The notes below the pieces were generated by a model. It ran no database searches. It was not told where the DNA came from and saw nothing but the letters and a program-made list of their open reading frames with translations. From Bacillota bacterium (lineage in GTDB: Bacteria > Bacillota > Clostridia > Christensenellales > UBA1242), in the NCBI GenBank assembly GCA_009780625.1, contig WQZR01000007.1, positions 1-22,949 on the forward strand: a stretch of 22,949 nucleotides of DNA, read 5' to 3'. Below, one piece after another: positions 1 to 6,556 of the stretch (positions are counted from its first letter, which is position 1; every line of letters starts with the position of its first letter). Made by a program: the position numbers and the translations under genes.

Positions 1-1113
1 GAAGAAGCAATAAGAAAACAACAAGGACAAAACACAGAGACAGGGTATTATGGAAAATATAGAAGATGCCATAACCTGACACCAGACCAAATTGAAAAAA
101 ACATTAAGGCAAAAAAGCCTTTTACAATCAGGTTTAGAAACAAAAGCACAGACATAAGCGAAAAGATTGATTGCCCAGATGTGCTTAGAGGAAACATGAG
201 TTTGCAACGCTGGTTTAAAGACGAAGTTCTTATAAAAAGCGACGGCATTCCGGTTTATCACTTTGCGGTTGTGGTTGACGACTATTTGATGGGAACAACA
301 ACAGTTGTTAGAGGAAGCGAGTGGCTTGCATCGTTTCCACTGCATGTTGAAATTTGGAGAGCGTTTGGTTTTGATATGCCAAAGTTTCTTCACACAATGC
401 TTCTTTGCAAACAAGAGGGAACAAGCCGTGTGAAAATTTCTAAGCGTAAACACCCAGATGCAAAGATGCAATACTATATCGATAAAGGATATCCTAAAGA
501 CGCGATTATTGATTTTGTGTATGTGATGATGAACTCCTCAATGTTTGAGCAATGGAGAAAAGAAAACCCTTGCGTTGATGTTTGTAAATATAAACTAGAG
601 ACAAACAAGATGAGCACAACAGAAGCATTGTGGGATTTGGAAAAGTTGAACCATGTTTCAAGAAATCATATTGCACATCTTTCTGCTCAAGAGGTTTATA
701 AACAAGTTCTTGCTTGGGCATGGCAACACTGCAGGGAGTTTAACGACGAACTGAGAGTAAACAAATCAAAATGGGTGGCGGCGTTTAATATAGAACGCGA
801 GCAAGAAAGACCTCGTGCAGACATTGCATTCTATAGCGAAGTTCCAGACTATTTTGATTATCTTTGGAAGTTTAAGGGGTTTGACGGTGGAGACAAAAAC
901 ATGTTGGCAGCGTATGCAAAAACATATAATCACGAAGACGACAAAGAAACTTGGTTTAGTCGACTTAAAGAATTTGCAACAAGTCGCGAGATGAAAGTTG
1001 GGCAAGTTGCAATGGAGATTAGAAGAAAAATCACTGGAAAAGAGCAAACTCCAGATTTATGGAGCATAATGCAAATCTTGGGAGTAAGGGAAGTGCTAAA
1101 AAGGCTAAACTAG
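1..1113 (+). CDS. gltX: Glutamyl-tRNA synthetase, 3' part (5' end lies outside the window)
   Basis: The frame is open from base 1, so the gene enters from the left and 370 residues are visible out of the roughly 480-560 usual for the family. It is a cytoplasmic class I synthetase that charges tRNA-Glu with glutamate. Family marks seen are the stretch around YHFAVVVDDYLMG (bases 256-294), the VRGSEWLASFPLH strand-helix, and the KMSKS-type loop KISKRKH at 433-453, which closes over ATP. The alpha-helical anticodon-binding region follows, and the ending TPDLWSIMQILGVREVLKRL is typical of bacterial GluRS. The HIGH motif must lie upstream of the window. Whether it is discriminating or also charges tRNA-Gln cannot be decided here; in many Bacillota it does both and works with GatCAB. 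ATG codons at 199 or earlier GTG codons inside the frame are not the true start. The stop is TAG. Confidence 0.95.
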   Translation, partial: EEAIRKQQGQNTETGYYGKYRRCHNLTPDQIEKNIKAKKPFTIRFRNKSTDISEKIDCPDVLRGNMSLQRWFKDEVLIKSDGIPVYHFAVVVDDYLMGTTTVVRGSEWLASFPLHVEIWRAFGFDMPKFLHTMLLCKQEGTSRVKISKRKHPDAKMQYYIDKGYPKDAIIDFVYVMMNSSMFEQWRKENPCVDVCKYKLETNKMSTTEALWDLEKLNHVSRNHIAHLSAQEVYKQVLAWAWQHCREFNDELRVNKSKWVAAFNIEREQERPRADIAFYSEVPDYFDYLWKFKGFDGGDKNMLAAYAKTYNHEDDKETWFSRLKEFATSREMKVGQVAMEIRRKITGKEQTPDLWSIMQILGVREVLKRLN

Positions 1114-1130
1114 TAGCCTTTTTTGTTTTT
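1098..1130 (+). terminator. Intrinsic terminator overlapping the gltX stop codon
   Basis: The 10-bp arms AAAAAGGCTA (1098-1107) and TAGCCTTTTT (1114-1123) flank a 6-base loop that contains the TAG stop codon, and a T-rich run follows. The last gltX codons therefore form the 5' arm of the hairpin. Confidence 0.85.
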
Positions 1131-1149
1131 ATAAATATCAAGAAATAGG

Positions 1150-1155
1150 TATAAT
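1150..1155 (+). promoter_or_regulatory. -10 box for the 1166 gene
   Basis: A perfect TATAAT lies 10 bases before the ATG at 1166, just after the gltX terminator. No good -35 box is visible; at 17-bp spacing there is only a T-rich hexamer. Transcription would start about 4 bases before the ATG, so the message would have almost no leader. No Shine-Dalgarno site is seen. Confidence 0.5.
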
Positions 1156-1165
1156 AAATTAGACC

Positions 1166-2341
1166 ATGAAGCAGAAAAAAAGCATTAAAGATTTAAACCC
1201 TTTTTGGCTTAGAGTTGCAAACATTGACGAAGCAAAAGATAAGCACAAGAAATTTATGAAAGTGGTTCGTATATCGGCCATTGTTTTAATTTGTACTGGG
1301 GTTCTTTTTGGTGCAGTTTATCTAATTTTGCAACACTTTTTGGAAAGAGATGTTAGGTTCGACCACTTCAGTGCAGTGCATTCAAGAGCACATAATATTA
1401 ATGCTGCACACAACAACGTTTCTCTAAATCGTGTTGACCCAAACAATTCGGCAACATGGACAATAACTTTTTCGAGAGTTGTTGAAAATACTCTTGAACA
1501 TAGAACACATGCATTTACAGAAAATGCCGCAGTTGATTTCGGCAACCTTGTTATTGTGATGAACCAAAACATGTATGCCCTAGATTATTTATATGTATAT
1601 TTCACTGCAATCACTGTAAACAGATTTGAAGAAAGAGACCTTGCTCCACTATATGAAGAATATAAAAGACAGACTGACAGACTGAATGCTCCGCATTTAG
1701 AAATTTTCAATATGCAAGCTGGCGGAAACTTCACCGGAGACAACTTGGGAACAGTTTTGCAAGCGAACTATTTGCCGGTGTTTATTGCACAACAACAGGC
1801 GTTGCTTAGATTTAATCAAGAAATGTTTAGATTGCTTGAAGCAAGAGGTATAACACATGCCACATATTTGTCTTTGCTTTTTAGAGCAGGGAATGCAATG
1901 GTTGAAACCGCGCTTGTTGCATTTATGCCAAACAGCACAGACAGTGTTCAATATAGAGTTTTAATAAGAAATACAAGCCAAACAACAGAAAGACTTGTTG
2001 ATGTTGCAGGTTCTGTGACAAGTTCTAGAAGATGGGATGGTGGACGGGTGGGGCGACCAGGCGGTTGGAACGCAACAACAAGAATGTTTGCTTATAGAGC
2101 TGGAAACCTTTCAACACCATATACAGATGGAGCCGTGACACCAAACCCACAACATTTCTCAGCAAACACAAGAGTTGCAAGAACTGTTCAAGTTGTGGAG
2201 AACTTCGAACACAGGGTGAGACAAATTCCATCTTCGCCAAATCAAAATCAGAGAGCGGAGCATTTGGCTGGAATATACACTGTGTCGCTTAACAACCTAA
2301 ACAACGTTGTGCATTTCTGGTCAAACACAATGCCAGCATAA
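1166..2341 (+). CDS. Single-pass membrane protein with large outer domain, unknown function
   Basis: This 391-residue protein is not one I recognise. It has a basic cytosolic N-terminus of about 32 residues, one membrane helix at about residues 33-56 (VVRISAIVLICTGVLFGAVY) and an outer domain of about 335 residues rich in Asn, Thr, Ala and Arg, with no cysteine motif or known catalytic signature. Amphipathic helical stretches occupy about residues 130-260 and a more beta-like, Asn/Thr-rich part lies at 270-350. Topology by the positive-inside rule is N-in, C-out. The ATG at 1166 is chosen because a TATAAT box sits 10 bases upstream and the first residues match a cytosolic basic tail. It is followed by a second protein of the same architecture (2403) and a small soluble protein, probably in one transcript. 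The two membrane proteins may be a pair acting at the cell surface, but this is inference only. Confidence 0.8.
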   Translation: MKQKKSIKDLNPFWLRVANIDEAKDKHKKFMKVVRISAIVLICTGVLFGAVYLILQHFLERDVRFDHFSAVHSRAHNINAAHNNVSLNRVDPNNSATWTITFSRVVENTLEHRTHAFTENAAVDFGNLVIVMNQNMYALDYLYVYFTAITVNRFEERDLAPLYEEYKRQTDRLNAPHLEIFNMQAGGNFTGDNLGTVLQANYLPVFIAQQQALLRFNQEMFRLLEARGITHATYLSLLFRAGNAMVETALVAFMPNSTDSVQYRVLIRNTSQTTERLVDVAGSVTSSRRWDGGRVGRPGGWNATTRMFAYRAGNLSTPYTDGAVTPNPQHFSANTRVARTVQVVENFEHRVRQIPSSPNQNQRAEHLAGIYTVSLNNLNNVVHFWSNTMPA

Positions 2342-2402
2342 AAATAAAAAAAACAAAAGGAGAAACGATATCAGAGCAATACTAACCACAGTTTTGACAT
2401 TT

Positions 2403-3719
2403 ATGAAAACAAAACTATTCATGTATATCATGATAGGTGTTTTGGTTGCTGCACTTGCTGCAGGTGGTATTTATTGGTATTGGTATAACAATTGGAGATA
2501 TGTTCCAAGTGCAACTGATATTGTTCGAAAATATGAAGGCATTTTAAACCCACAAAGAAACGCAGGTGATTTGGCAGTTTTGAATGAATATCTTAAGTGG
2601 GAAGGAAAAACACCTGGGCAGGGTGAACCTGACACCAGAGCAGTTTGGTTCTTTTTCCCGGGCAGCACACCGGCTCCATACAACAACCCAACAGGTTTAA
2701 GAGACCAGCTTGAAGTTAAATACAACGGTAGTACTGAGTTGAATAGAAACTTTAGAAACAACATGACTCAAACTGTGCACATTGCAAACTATTCTAGTTT
2801 AGGGTGGAACAGATTCTATAAACATTTATTGAAGCCAGAGATTGGCGGAGTTATGACAAGAGATGAACGTGAAAGAATGTATGAACTTGTTTCTAGAATT
2901 GAGGGAGAATTGTTTAGAATTGATGAACTAACAAAACGAATAACCCCACTAAATGATGGAACATTCAACCCAGAAACTCTGACAAACCATTTGAATATTC
3001 ATAACCAACTTATTCAGAGTTTGACAAGACTTACAAAAACCAACCTCGAACTTTCGAATATGGCTCTAAACACATTTAATACAGCGGTTCAAAGAGGTGG
3101 GCATGGAATTAGAGTTGACAGCACATATGCTCTTCTTGGAACACTTGAAGCAGATTTGTTGTTGACATATACTGCAATGCTTGATAGTTATAGCAGATTG
3201 TTTGTGGAGCAAATGCGAACAGCAACATTCTGGCACCTACACAGAGCAGGCGGTAGCAATGTTTTCCATGCAACGCATGAACTTTCAGGAGCAACTGCAA
3301 ACCCAGTTTTGGTTCTTGGCGAAGAGATTAGGAATATCACAACAGACCAGTTTAACGATTTGAGCCTTGCTGCAAACTTTGGAAACATAAGAGGTGACTA
3401 TTTTGCAATGAAAGCAAGGGTTGAAATTTTTGCAACGCTGATTGAGCCTTTCAACAATGCAGTTAGAATATTCAATTTTGCTGGGCTTAGGGAAGAAGTT
3501 ATTAGAAACTTCGGGCCAAGCGGTTATACATTGAATAACGTTAGAGGTTATCTTGGTGCAAGAGCTCTTTCCGAAGAAGAGCAAAGGACAGTAAGAACAG
3601 CAAGTGTTGAAGACCAGAACAGATATGAGTTTGTTCAAAGAGTTTTGTTTGACGATTTCGAGCATAACATGTTTGCTCCAATGACTGCATATCTAGCGAG
3701 AATTGCAGATTTAACATAA
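2403..3719 (+). CDS. Signal-anchored extracellular protein, unknown function
   Basis: Taken from ATG 2403 this is 438 residues. The short basic start MKTK is followed by a membrane helix at about residues 6-27 and an aromatic juxtamembrane segment (YWYWYNNWRY). A mainly helical outer domain of about 400 residues follows (for example residues 150-290, rich in Leu/Thr/Arg/Glu). The open frame extends upstream to 2307, but that extension would overlap the preceding gene and add an unlikely tail. The start is the weakest point: no Shine-Dalgarno site precedes 2403, while a good AAAGGAGA sits at 2356-2363, about 40 bases upstream and facing no ATG, GTG or TTG at normal spacing. The architecture matches the 1166 gene, with no clear sequence similarity. 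No family is recognised. Confidence 0.75.
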   Translation: MKTKLFMYIMIGVLVAALAAGGIYWYWYNNWRYVPSATDIVRKYEGILNPQRNAGDLAVLNEYLKWEGKTPGQGEPDTRAVWFFFPGSTPAPYNNPTGLRDQLEVKYNGSTELNRNFRNNMTQTVHIANYSSLGWNRFYKHLLKPEIGGVMTRDERERMYELVSRIEGELFRIDELTKRITPLNDGTFNPETLTNHLNIHNQLIQSLTRLTKTNLELSNMALNTFNTAVQRGGHGIRVDSTYALLGTLEADLLLTYTAMLDSYSRLFVEQMRTATFWHLHRAGGSNVFHATHELSGATANPVLVLGEEIRNITTDQFNDLSLAANFGNIRGDYFAMKARVEIFATLIEPFNNAVRIFNFAGLREEVIRNFGPSGYTLNNVRGYLGARALSEEEQRTVRTASVEDQNRYEFVQRVLFDDFEHNMFAPMTAYLARIADLT

Positions 3720-3731
3720 AAGGAAAAAAAT

Positions 3732-4226
3732 ATGGCAGATAAAAAAATTACAAATCCAAAAAAAGCACTGGAGTTTATGCTTTATAATAGATACCCAAAA
3801 CATCCATTTGATGTTTACGGTCGAACAGCGATAGATGCAATGAGTGAAAACAAAGTTGAAAAATTGATATTTGACCACGATAGACAAAAAGAATATATAA
3901 GTGCCCAGTGGGAAAAATATGGACTTGACTCACTTTCTCGCGATTCGGGAAGGGTTTCGTTTAATGGTGACGCAATTCACCCAGATGTTTTTAAGAATAA
4001 ATACTTTCTAAACGGGATTATGGACTGGATGAAAAATGAAGGAAAAGAAGAAGTTAGAGAAGACGGCGGGGTTCTTAAGTTTATTGAAAAAGGTTTTCCT
4101 TATAAATTTAGAGAACAAAACCCAGAGATTATGAAAGAAATCTCAGGAAGGTTTACTGAGGCTGAATTGGTTGTTCCTGAAATTCCAAGAACTAGACGTT
4201 TCTCAAGTGGAACACCTACTGCTTAG
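3732..4226 (+). CDS. Small soluble hypothetical protein
   Basis: This 164-residue protein is rich in Lys, Glu, Asp and aromatic residues, with no signal peptide or membrane helix, so it is probably cytosolic. It begins 12 bases after the stop of the preceding gene behind a good AAAGGA ribosome site (3719-3724), which suggests translation as the last gene of the 1166-4226 transcript. The last 25 residues (PEIPRTRRFSSGTPTA) look unstructured. No motif is recognised. Its 3' end overlaps the 3' end of the convergent YcxB-like gene by 11 bases, and no terminator hairpin lies between them. Confidence 0.8.
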   Translation: MADKKITNPKKALEFMLYNRYPKHPFDVYGRTAIDAMSENKVEKLIFDHDRQKEYISAQWEKYGLDSLSRDSGRVSFNGDAIHPDVFKNKYFLNGIMDWMKNEGKEEVREDGGVLKFIEKGFPYKFREQNPEIMKEISGRFTEAELVVPEIPRTRRFSSGTPTA

Positions 4227-4827
4227 GCACCATTGCAAGACTTGAAGCACCAAAGGCTTTGTATCTGAGGAATTGAAGAAATTCCTCTTTTTTTCCACCT
4301 GTAAGTTTTGATATTTCAATAATTATGTGAAGTTTTGAAACGGTTGAAAGAATAATCAGATTTCTGCTTTCTTTAATTTGTTTGATTTGCTTATATGTAT
4401 ATTCAGATGTGTCGGCTTTGCCTTCGGCTTGTATGACAATTTTTTCTTCGAAAAAAGAGAGTAGAGTGGTTGGTTCAACTCCAGCGTTTCTTTCGCACAT
4501 TTGGGCATAAGTCAGTTTTGGAGTTCTGACAAGAATACTAAAGAATGTTGCGGCAAGAATAAGAAGAACTGCTGCAAAACCCAGGATATACCAGTTGCCT
4601 TCCATAACGCCGTGGGCAATTCCGCCTCCGATAGAGAATGCAAGAGCAATTCCAAAAAAGACTATTGCAAACTTTGCATTTGTGATTACTGCAATATATT
4701 CTTTAACAAGTTCTTTTGTATATGTAATTTTTCCTTCAAATTTTGGTTGCACAACTGTAACAACTTCAACCACAGGTGTTTCAACTTTTTTTGTAGGGGC
4801 TTTTTTTGTTTTCTTTTTTTCTTCCAT
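4216..4827 (-). CDS. YcxB-like two-helix membrane protein
   Basis: This 203-residue protein has a Lys-rich cytosolic N-terminus (KKKTKKAPTKK) and two adjacent membrane helices at about residues 50-74 and 78-100. A soluble C-terminal domain follows in which FFEEKIVIQAEG..., a Tyr-rich YTYKQIKQIKES and a strand-rich LIILSTVSKLHIII precede a terminal helix. This order (two helices, then a small PH-like beta domain with a Tyr-Asp/Lys-Ile strand) is that of the YcxB-like C-terminal family, whose function is unknown. No Shine-Dalgarno site precedes the ATG at 4827; instead a TATACT box lies exactly six bases upstream, suggesting a leaderless message. The gene converges on the 3732 gene, overlapping it by 11 bases. 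The family call is from the pattern only. Confidence 0.7.
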   Translation of the reverse strand: MEEKKKTKKAPTKKVETPVVEVVTVVQPKFEGKITYTKELVKEYIAVITNAKFAIVFFGIALAFSIGGGIAHGVMEGNWYILGFAAVLLILAATFFSILVRTPKLTYAQMCERNAGVEPTTLLSFFEEKIVIQAEGKADTSEYTYKQIKQIKESRNLIILSTVSKLHIIIEISKLTGGKKEEFLQFLRYKAFGASSLAMVPKQ

Positions 4828-4833
4828 GTGACA

Positions 4834-4839
4834 AGTATA
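4834..4839 (-). promoter_or_regulatory. -10 box for the YcxB-like gene, leaderless spacing
   Basis: On the minus strand TATACT is followed by six bases (TGTCAC) and then the ATG at 4827, so transcription would begin at or within the start codon. The -35 region is weak. Confidence 0.45.
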
Positions 4840-4871
4840 TCAAATATTATCCTAAGGGAAGAAGAGATTGT

Positions 4872-4900
4872 TTGACTTTTGACTCTGATTTTCATATAAT
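4872..4900 (+). promoter_or_regulatory. Strong sigma-A promoter of the metA leader
   Basis: TTGACT (4872-4877) and TATAAT (4895-4900) are separated by 17 bases. The predicted start is at about 4907, which is the A of the leader ORF ATG. This is one of the best promoters in the window. Confidence 0.85.
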
Positions 4901-4906
4901 TAGAAC

Positions 4907-4969
4907 ATGGAAAAAGCAAAAGGTCTAGCAATATTCTTTATGGGCATGCACACGGGTTATTGTGTGTAA
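4907..4969 (+). CDS. Putative metA leader peptide (20 codons, Met-containing)
   Basis: The frame encodes MEKAKGLAIFFMGMHTGYCV and then TAA. Its ATG is at the predicted transcription start, so it would be translated as a leaderless message without a Shine-Dalgarno site. Two internal Met codons (4940-4942 and 4946-4948) lie directly at the 5' arm of the first leader hairpin (4947-4968), and the stop codon ends that hairpin. A terminator and then metA follow. In classical amino-acid attenuation, ribosome stalling at codons for the end product selects the antiterminated form; Met codons before a methionine-pathway gene fit that logic. The peptide is short and only two internal Met codons are present, so chance cannot be excluded. 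Translation is inferred, not shown. Confidence 0.45.
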   Translation: MEKAKGLAIFFMGMHTGYCV

Positions 4970-5042
4970 GATTTTTTGCGACCTGATATTGAGTTTATAA
5001 AATCTGTCACATGGTAACCCGAATACGTGACAGATTTTTTTA
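4916..5042 (+). promoter_or_regulatory. Structured metA leader (attenuator or riboswitch-like)
   Basis: Hairpin 1 pairs 4947-4953 with 4962-4968 around the loop GGGTTATT (4954-4961). The terminator hairpin at 4999-5038 has a 16-base loop holding TAACCCG (5015-5021), which is the exact reverse complement of CGGGTTA (4953-4959), so a kissing-loop contact is possible. A competing antiterminator helix is GATTTT (4970-4975) with AAAATC (4999-5004). Three further complementary pairs occur in parallel order: GCAAAA 4916-4921 with TTTTGC 4974-4979, AGGTC 4921-4925 with GACCT 4980-4984, and CAATAT 4929-4934 with ATATTG 4986-4991. These can only form as alternatives or as a pseudoknot. I see none of the conserved cores of SAM-I or T-box RNAs. 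Confidence 0.6.
4999..5041 (+). terminator. Terminator in the metA leader
   Basis: The perfect 12-bp stem AAAATCTGTCAC (4999-5010) / GTGACAGATTTT (5027-5038) is followed by a T-run. It stands between the leader promoter and the metA ribosome site and must be read through for metA to be expressed from that promoter. Confidence 0.85.
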
Positions 5043-5070
5043 TTAATAAAATATTAGGAGATTTTTATAT

Positions 5071-5967
5071 ATGCCAATTATTATTCCTGCGGACATTCCC
5101 GCATTTAAAACACTGCAAAAAGAAAACGTTTTTGTTATGACAAACGAGCGAGCAATAGGGCAAGACATTCGCCCAATTGAAATTGCAATATTAAATTTGA
5201 TGCCAACAAAGGTGGAAACGGAGACGCAACTCTTGCGTCTCTTGTCTAACACGCCTTTGCAAGTTAATATAACTTTGATTAAAACTTCAACCTACAAAAG
5301 TCAAAACACCTCGGAGGAACATCTTTCAAAGTTCTATGTTGAGTTTAAGGATATTAAAGAAAAAAAGTTCGACGGTGCAATAATAACCGGTGCACCAGTT
5401 GAAAAACTTTGTTTTTCTGAAGTGAAATATTGGAACGAGCTAACAGACATTATGGACTGGGCAAAAACAAATGTGACAAGCACAATGTTTATTTGTTGGG
5501 GCGCTCAGGGTGGGCTTTTTCATTATTATGGAATTGATAAGGTTCTTTTGAAAGAAAAACTTTCTGGGGTTTTTATTCACAAAAGGGAAGTGGAAGCAGA
5601 ACCTTTGCTTAAGGGTATTGATGATGTTGTCTATATTCCGCACAGTCGATATACAGGGCTAGATGAAAAAGCAATCAGAAACTGTAGCGAACTTGAAGTT
5701 CTTATATATGGAAAGAGAACCAAAAGCAGCATAATCAAATCCAAATGCGGCAGCCAGTTTTTTCTGACAGGGCACAGTGAATATGACGATGGAACGCTTG
5801 ACTCTGAATATCAACGAGATTTGGGGAAAGGGCTGGAAATAAAACAGCCTTGCAACTATTATAATAGTCAAAAAGAGATTGTAAACAGGTGGAAAAGCAC
5901 GGCAAACTTGATTTTTTCTAACTGGTTAAACTATTATGTGTATCAAATCACGCCGTATAAATTGTAA
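5071..5967 (+). CDS. metA: Homoserine O-acetyltransferase (MetA/HTS family)
   Basis: This 298-residue protein is full length for MetA, the cytoplasmic enzyme that acylates L-homoserine in the first committed step of methionine synthesis. The catalytic Cys142 is in FICWGAQGGL, and His235 and Glu237 are in GHSEYD (usually GHPEYD). Residue 111, in GAPVE, is Glu. In this family Glu111 is known to go with acetyl-CoA use and Gly111 with succinyl-CoA use, so O-acetylhomoserine is the expected product. The start has a good TTAGGAGA ribosome site at 5054-5061. It is preceded by an attenuator-like leader and stands alone; no other methionine gene is in the window. A 9-bp AT hairpin without a T-run overlaps its stop codon. 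Family assignment is certain; the acetyl specificity is inference from one residue. Confidence 0.95.
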   Translation: MPIIIPADIPAFKTLQKENVFVMTNERAIGQDIRPIEIAILNLMPTKVETETQLLRLLSNTPLQVNITLIKTSTYKSQNTSEEHLSKFYVEFKDIKEKKFDGAIITGAPVEKLCFSEVKYWNELTDIMDWAKTNVTSTMFICWGAQGGLFHYYGIDKVLLKEKLSGVFIHKREVEAEPLLKGIDDVVYIPHSRYTGLDEKAIRNCSELEVLIYGKRTKSSIIKSKCGSQFFLTGHSEYDDGTLDSEYQRDLGKGLEIKQPCNYYNSQKEIVNRWKSTANLIFSNWLNYYVYQITPYKL

Positions 5968-5975
5968 ATTTATAC
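5955..5975 (+). repeat. AT-rich inverted repeat across the metA stop codon
   Basis: GTATAAATT (5955-5963) and AATTTATAC (5967-5975) are perfect 9-base arms around GTA. No T-run follows, so it is not a standard terminator. It could protect the mRNA 3' end or be chance in AT-rich DNA. Confidence 0.4.
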
Positions 5976-5991
5976 CAGTTGTTTAAAACGC

Positions 5992-6020
5992 TTGCATTTT
6001 TTCTGTCCTTGTTGTAAAAT
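5992..6020 (+). promoter_or_regulatory. Promoter of the 6036 gene
   Basis: TTGCAT (5992-5997) and TAAAAT (6015-6020) are 17 bases apart. The predicted start, at about 6027, leaves a leader of only about 9 bases before the ATG, with no Shine-Dalgarno site. Confidence 0.6.
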
Positions 6021-6035
6021 TATATCGTTAGTAAT

Positions 6036-6443
6036 ATGAAAGTTATTCAAAAGGAAACTGAATATTTCATTAGAAACCTTATCAAAGCGGTTGTGTTGCT
6101 TGCTGTTGGTATTTTTATTGTCCAAATGTTTACAACTGCTCATGCAGGTTCTTTGGCAGATGTTTTCTTAAGAACTTTCAACAACCTATGGCAAAACAGC
6201 ATGTCGTTCTTCTATATTTTTAGAATGATTGACTTACTTGCAATTGCTTGTTTAGTTATTGGTGCTGTTCTATGTGCACTTGGCGTGATTAGTAGAGTAA
6301 GAAAATATATTCTTACGCAAAAAAATCTTTATTTAATTGAAACAAAAACAGAAGCTGACGAAAGCTTTTCTCATACTGCTGAAGATACAACTTTATTTTC
6401 TAATTATTCGCAAATAAAAAACAAAATCGTGTTACAAGCCTAA
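6036..6443 (+). CDS. Small two-helix membrane protein, unknown
   Basis: This 135-residue protein is predicted to cross the membrane at about residues 15-35 (LIKAVVLLAVGIFIVQMF) and 63-87 (MIDLLAIACLVIGAVLCALGV). The loop between them is about 27 residues and the hydrophilic tail about 48 (rich in Glu, Thr and Ser), placing both ends in the cytosol. No family is recognised. It has its own promoter and is followed by a hairpin/T-run before the ABC operon, so it is probably monocistronic. The ATG has no ribosome site, which fits the near-leaderless starts seen elsewhere in the window. Confidence 0.75.
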   Translation: MKVIQKETEYFIRNLIKAVVLLAVGIFIVQMFTTAHAGSLADVFLRTFNNLWQNSMSFFYIFRMIDLLAIACLVIGAVLCALGVISRVRKYILTQKNLYLIETKTEADESFSHTAEDTTLFSNYSQIKNKIVLQA

Positions 6444-6464
6444 ACTTAATAAAGTGGTTTATTT

Positions 6465-6517
6465 GAGGAACCTCTTATTTTTCTTAAGTCCAAGTAAGAG
6501 GGGGTAGTTTTTTTGTT
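6465..6517 (+). terminator. Terminator or regulated leader before the ABC operon
   Basis: CCTCTTA (6471-6477) pairs with TAAGAGG (6495-6501), with an inner CTT/AAG extension, and a T-run lies at about 6508-6514. An alternative short hairpin GAGG (6465-6468) / CCTC (6471-6474) uses the same 5' arm, so two exclusive folds exist. It most simply ends the 6036 transcript. Confidence 0.5.
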
Positions 6518-6533
6518 AAAAAAATAATTTAAA

Positions 6534-6539
6534 TATAAT
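6534..6539 (+). promoter_or_regulatory. -10 box for the ABC/surface-protein operon
   Basis: A perfect TATAAT is followed by AAGGAAG (6541-6547) as ribosome site and ATG at 6557. The -35 candidates in the upstream T-rich stretch (TTTTTG, TTGTTA) are poor or badly spaced. The leader would be about 11 bases. Confidence 0.5.
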
Positions 6540-6556
6540 AAAGGAAGAAAAAAATC

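Noticed and set aside
2394..2399. TTGACA as a -35 box for an internal promoter before 2403
   Set aside because: No -10-like hexamer lies at 16-18 bases downstream; the nearest TATATC is 24 bases away and inside the gene.
4501..4875. Plus-strand frames opposite the YcxB-like gene
   Set aside because: Composition (Cys/Asn/Phe-rich) is that of an antisense shadow; the minus-strand frame gives a sensible two-helix protein.
4907..5041. SAM-I riboswitch or Met T-box upstream of metA
   Set aside because: None of the conserved core sequences of those RNAs is seen by eye, and the leader is short; a covariance-model search would be decisive.
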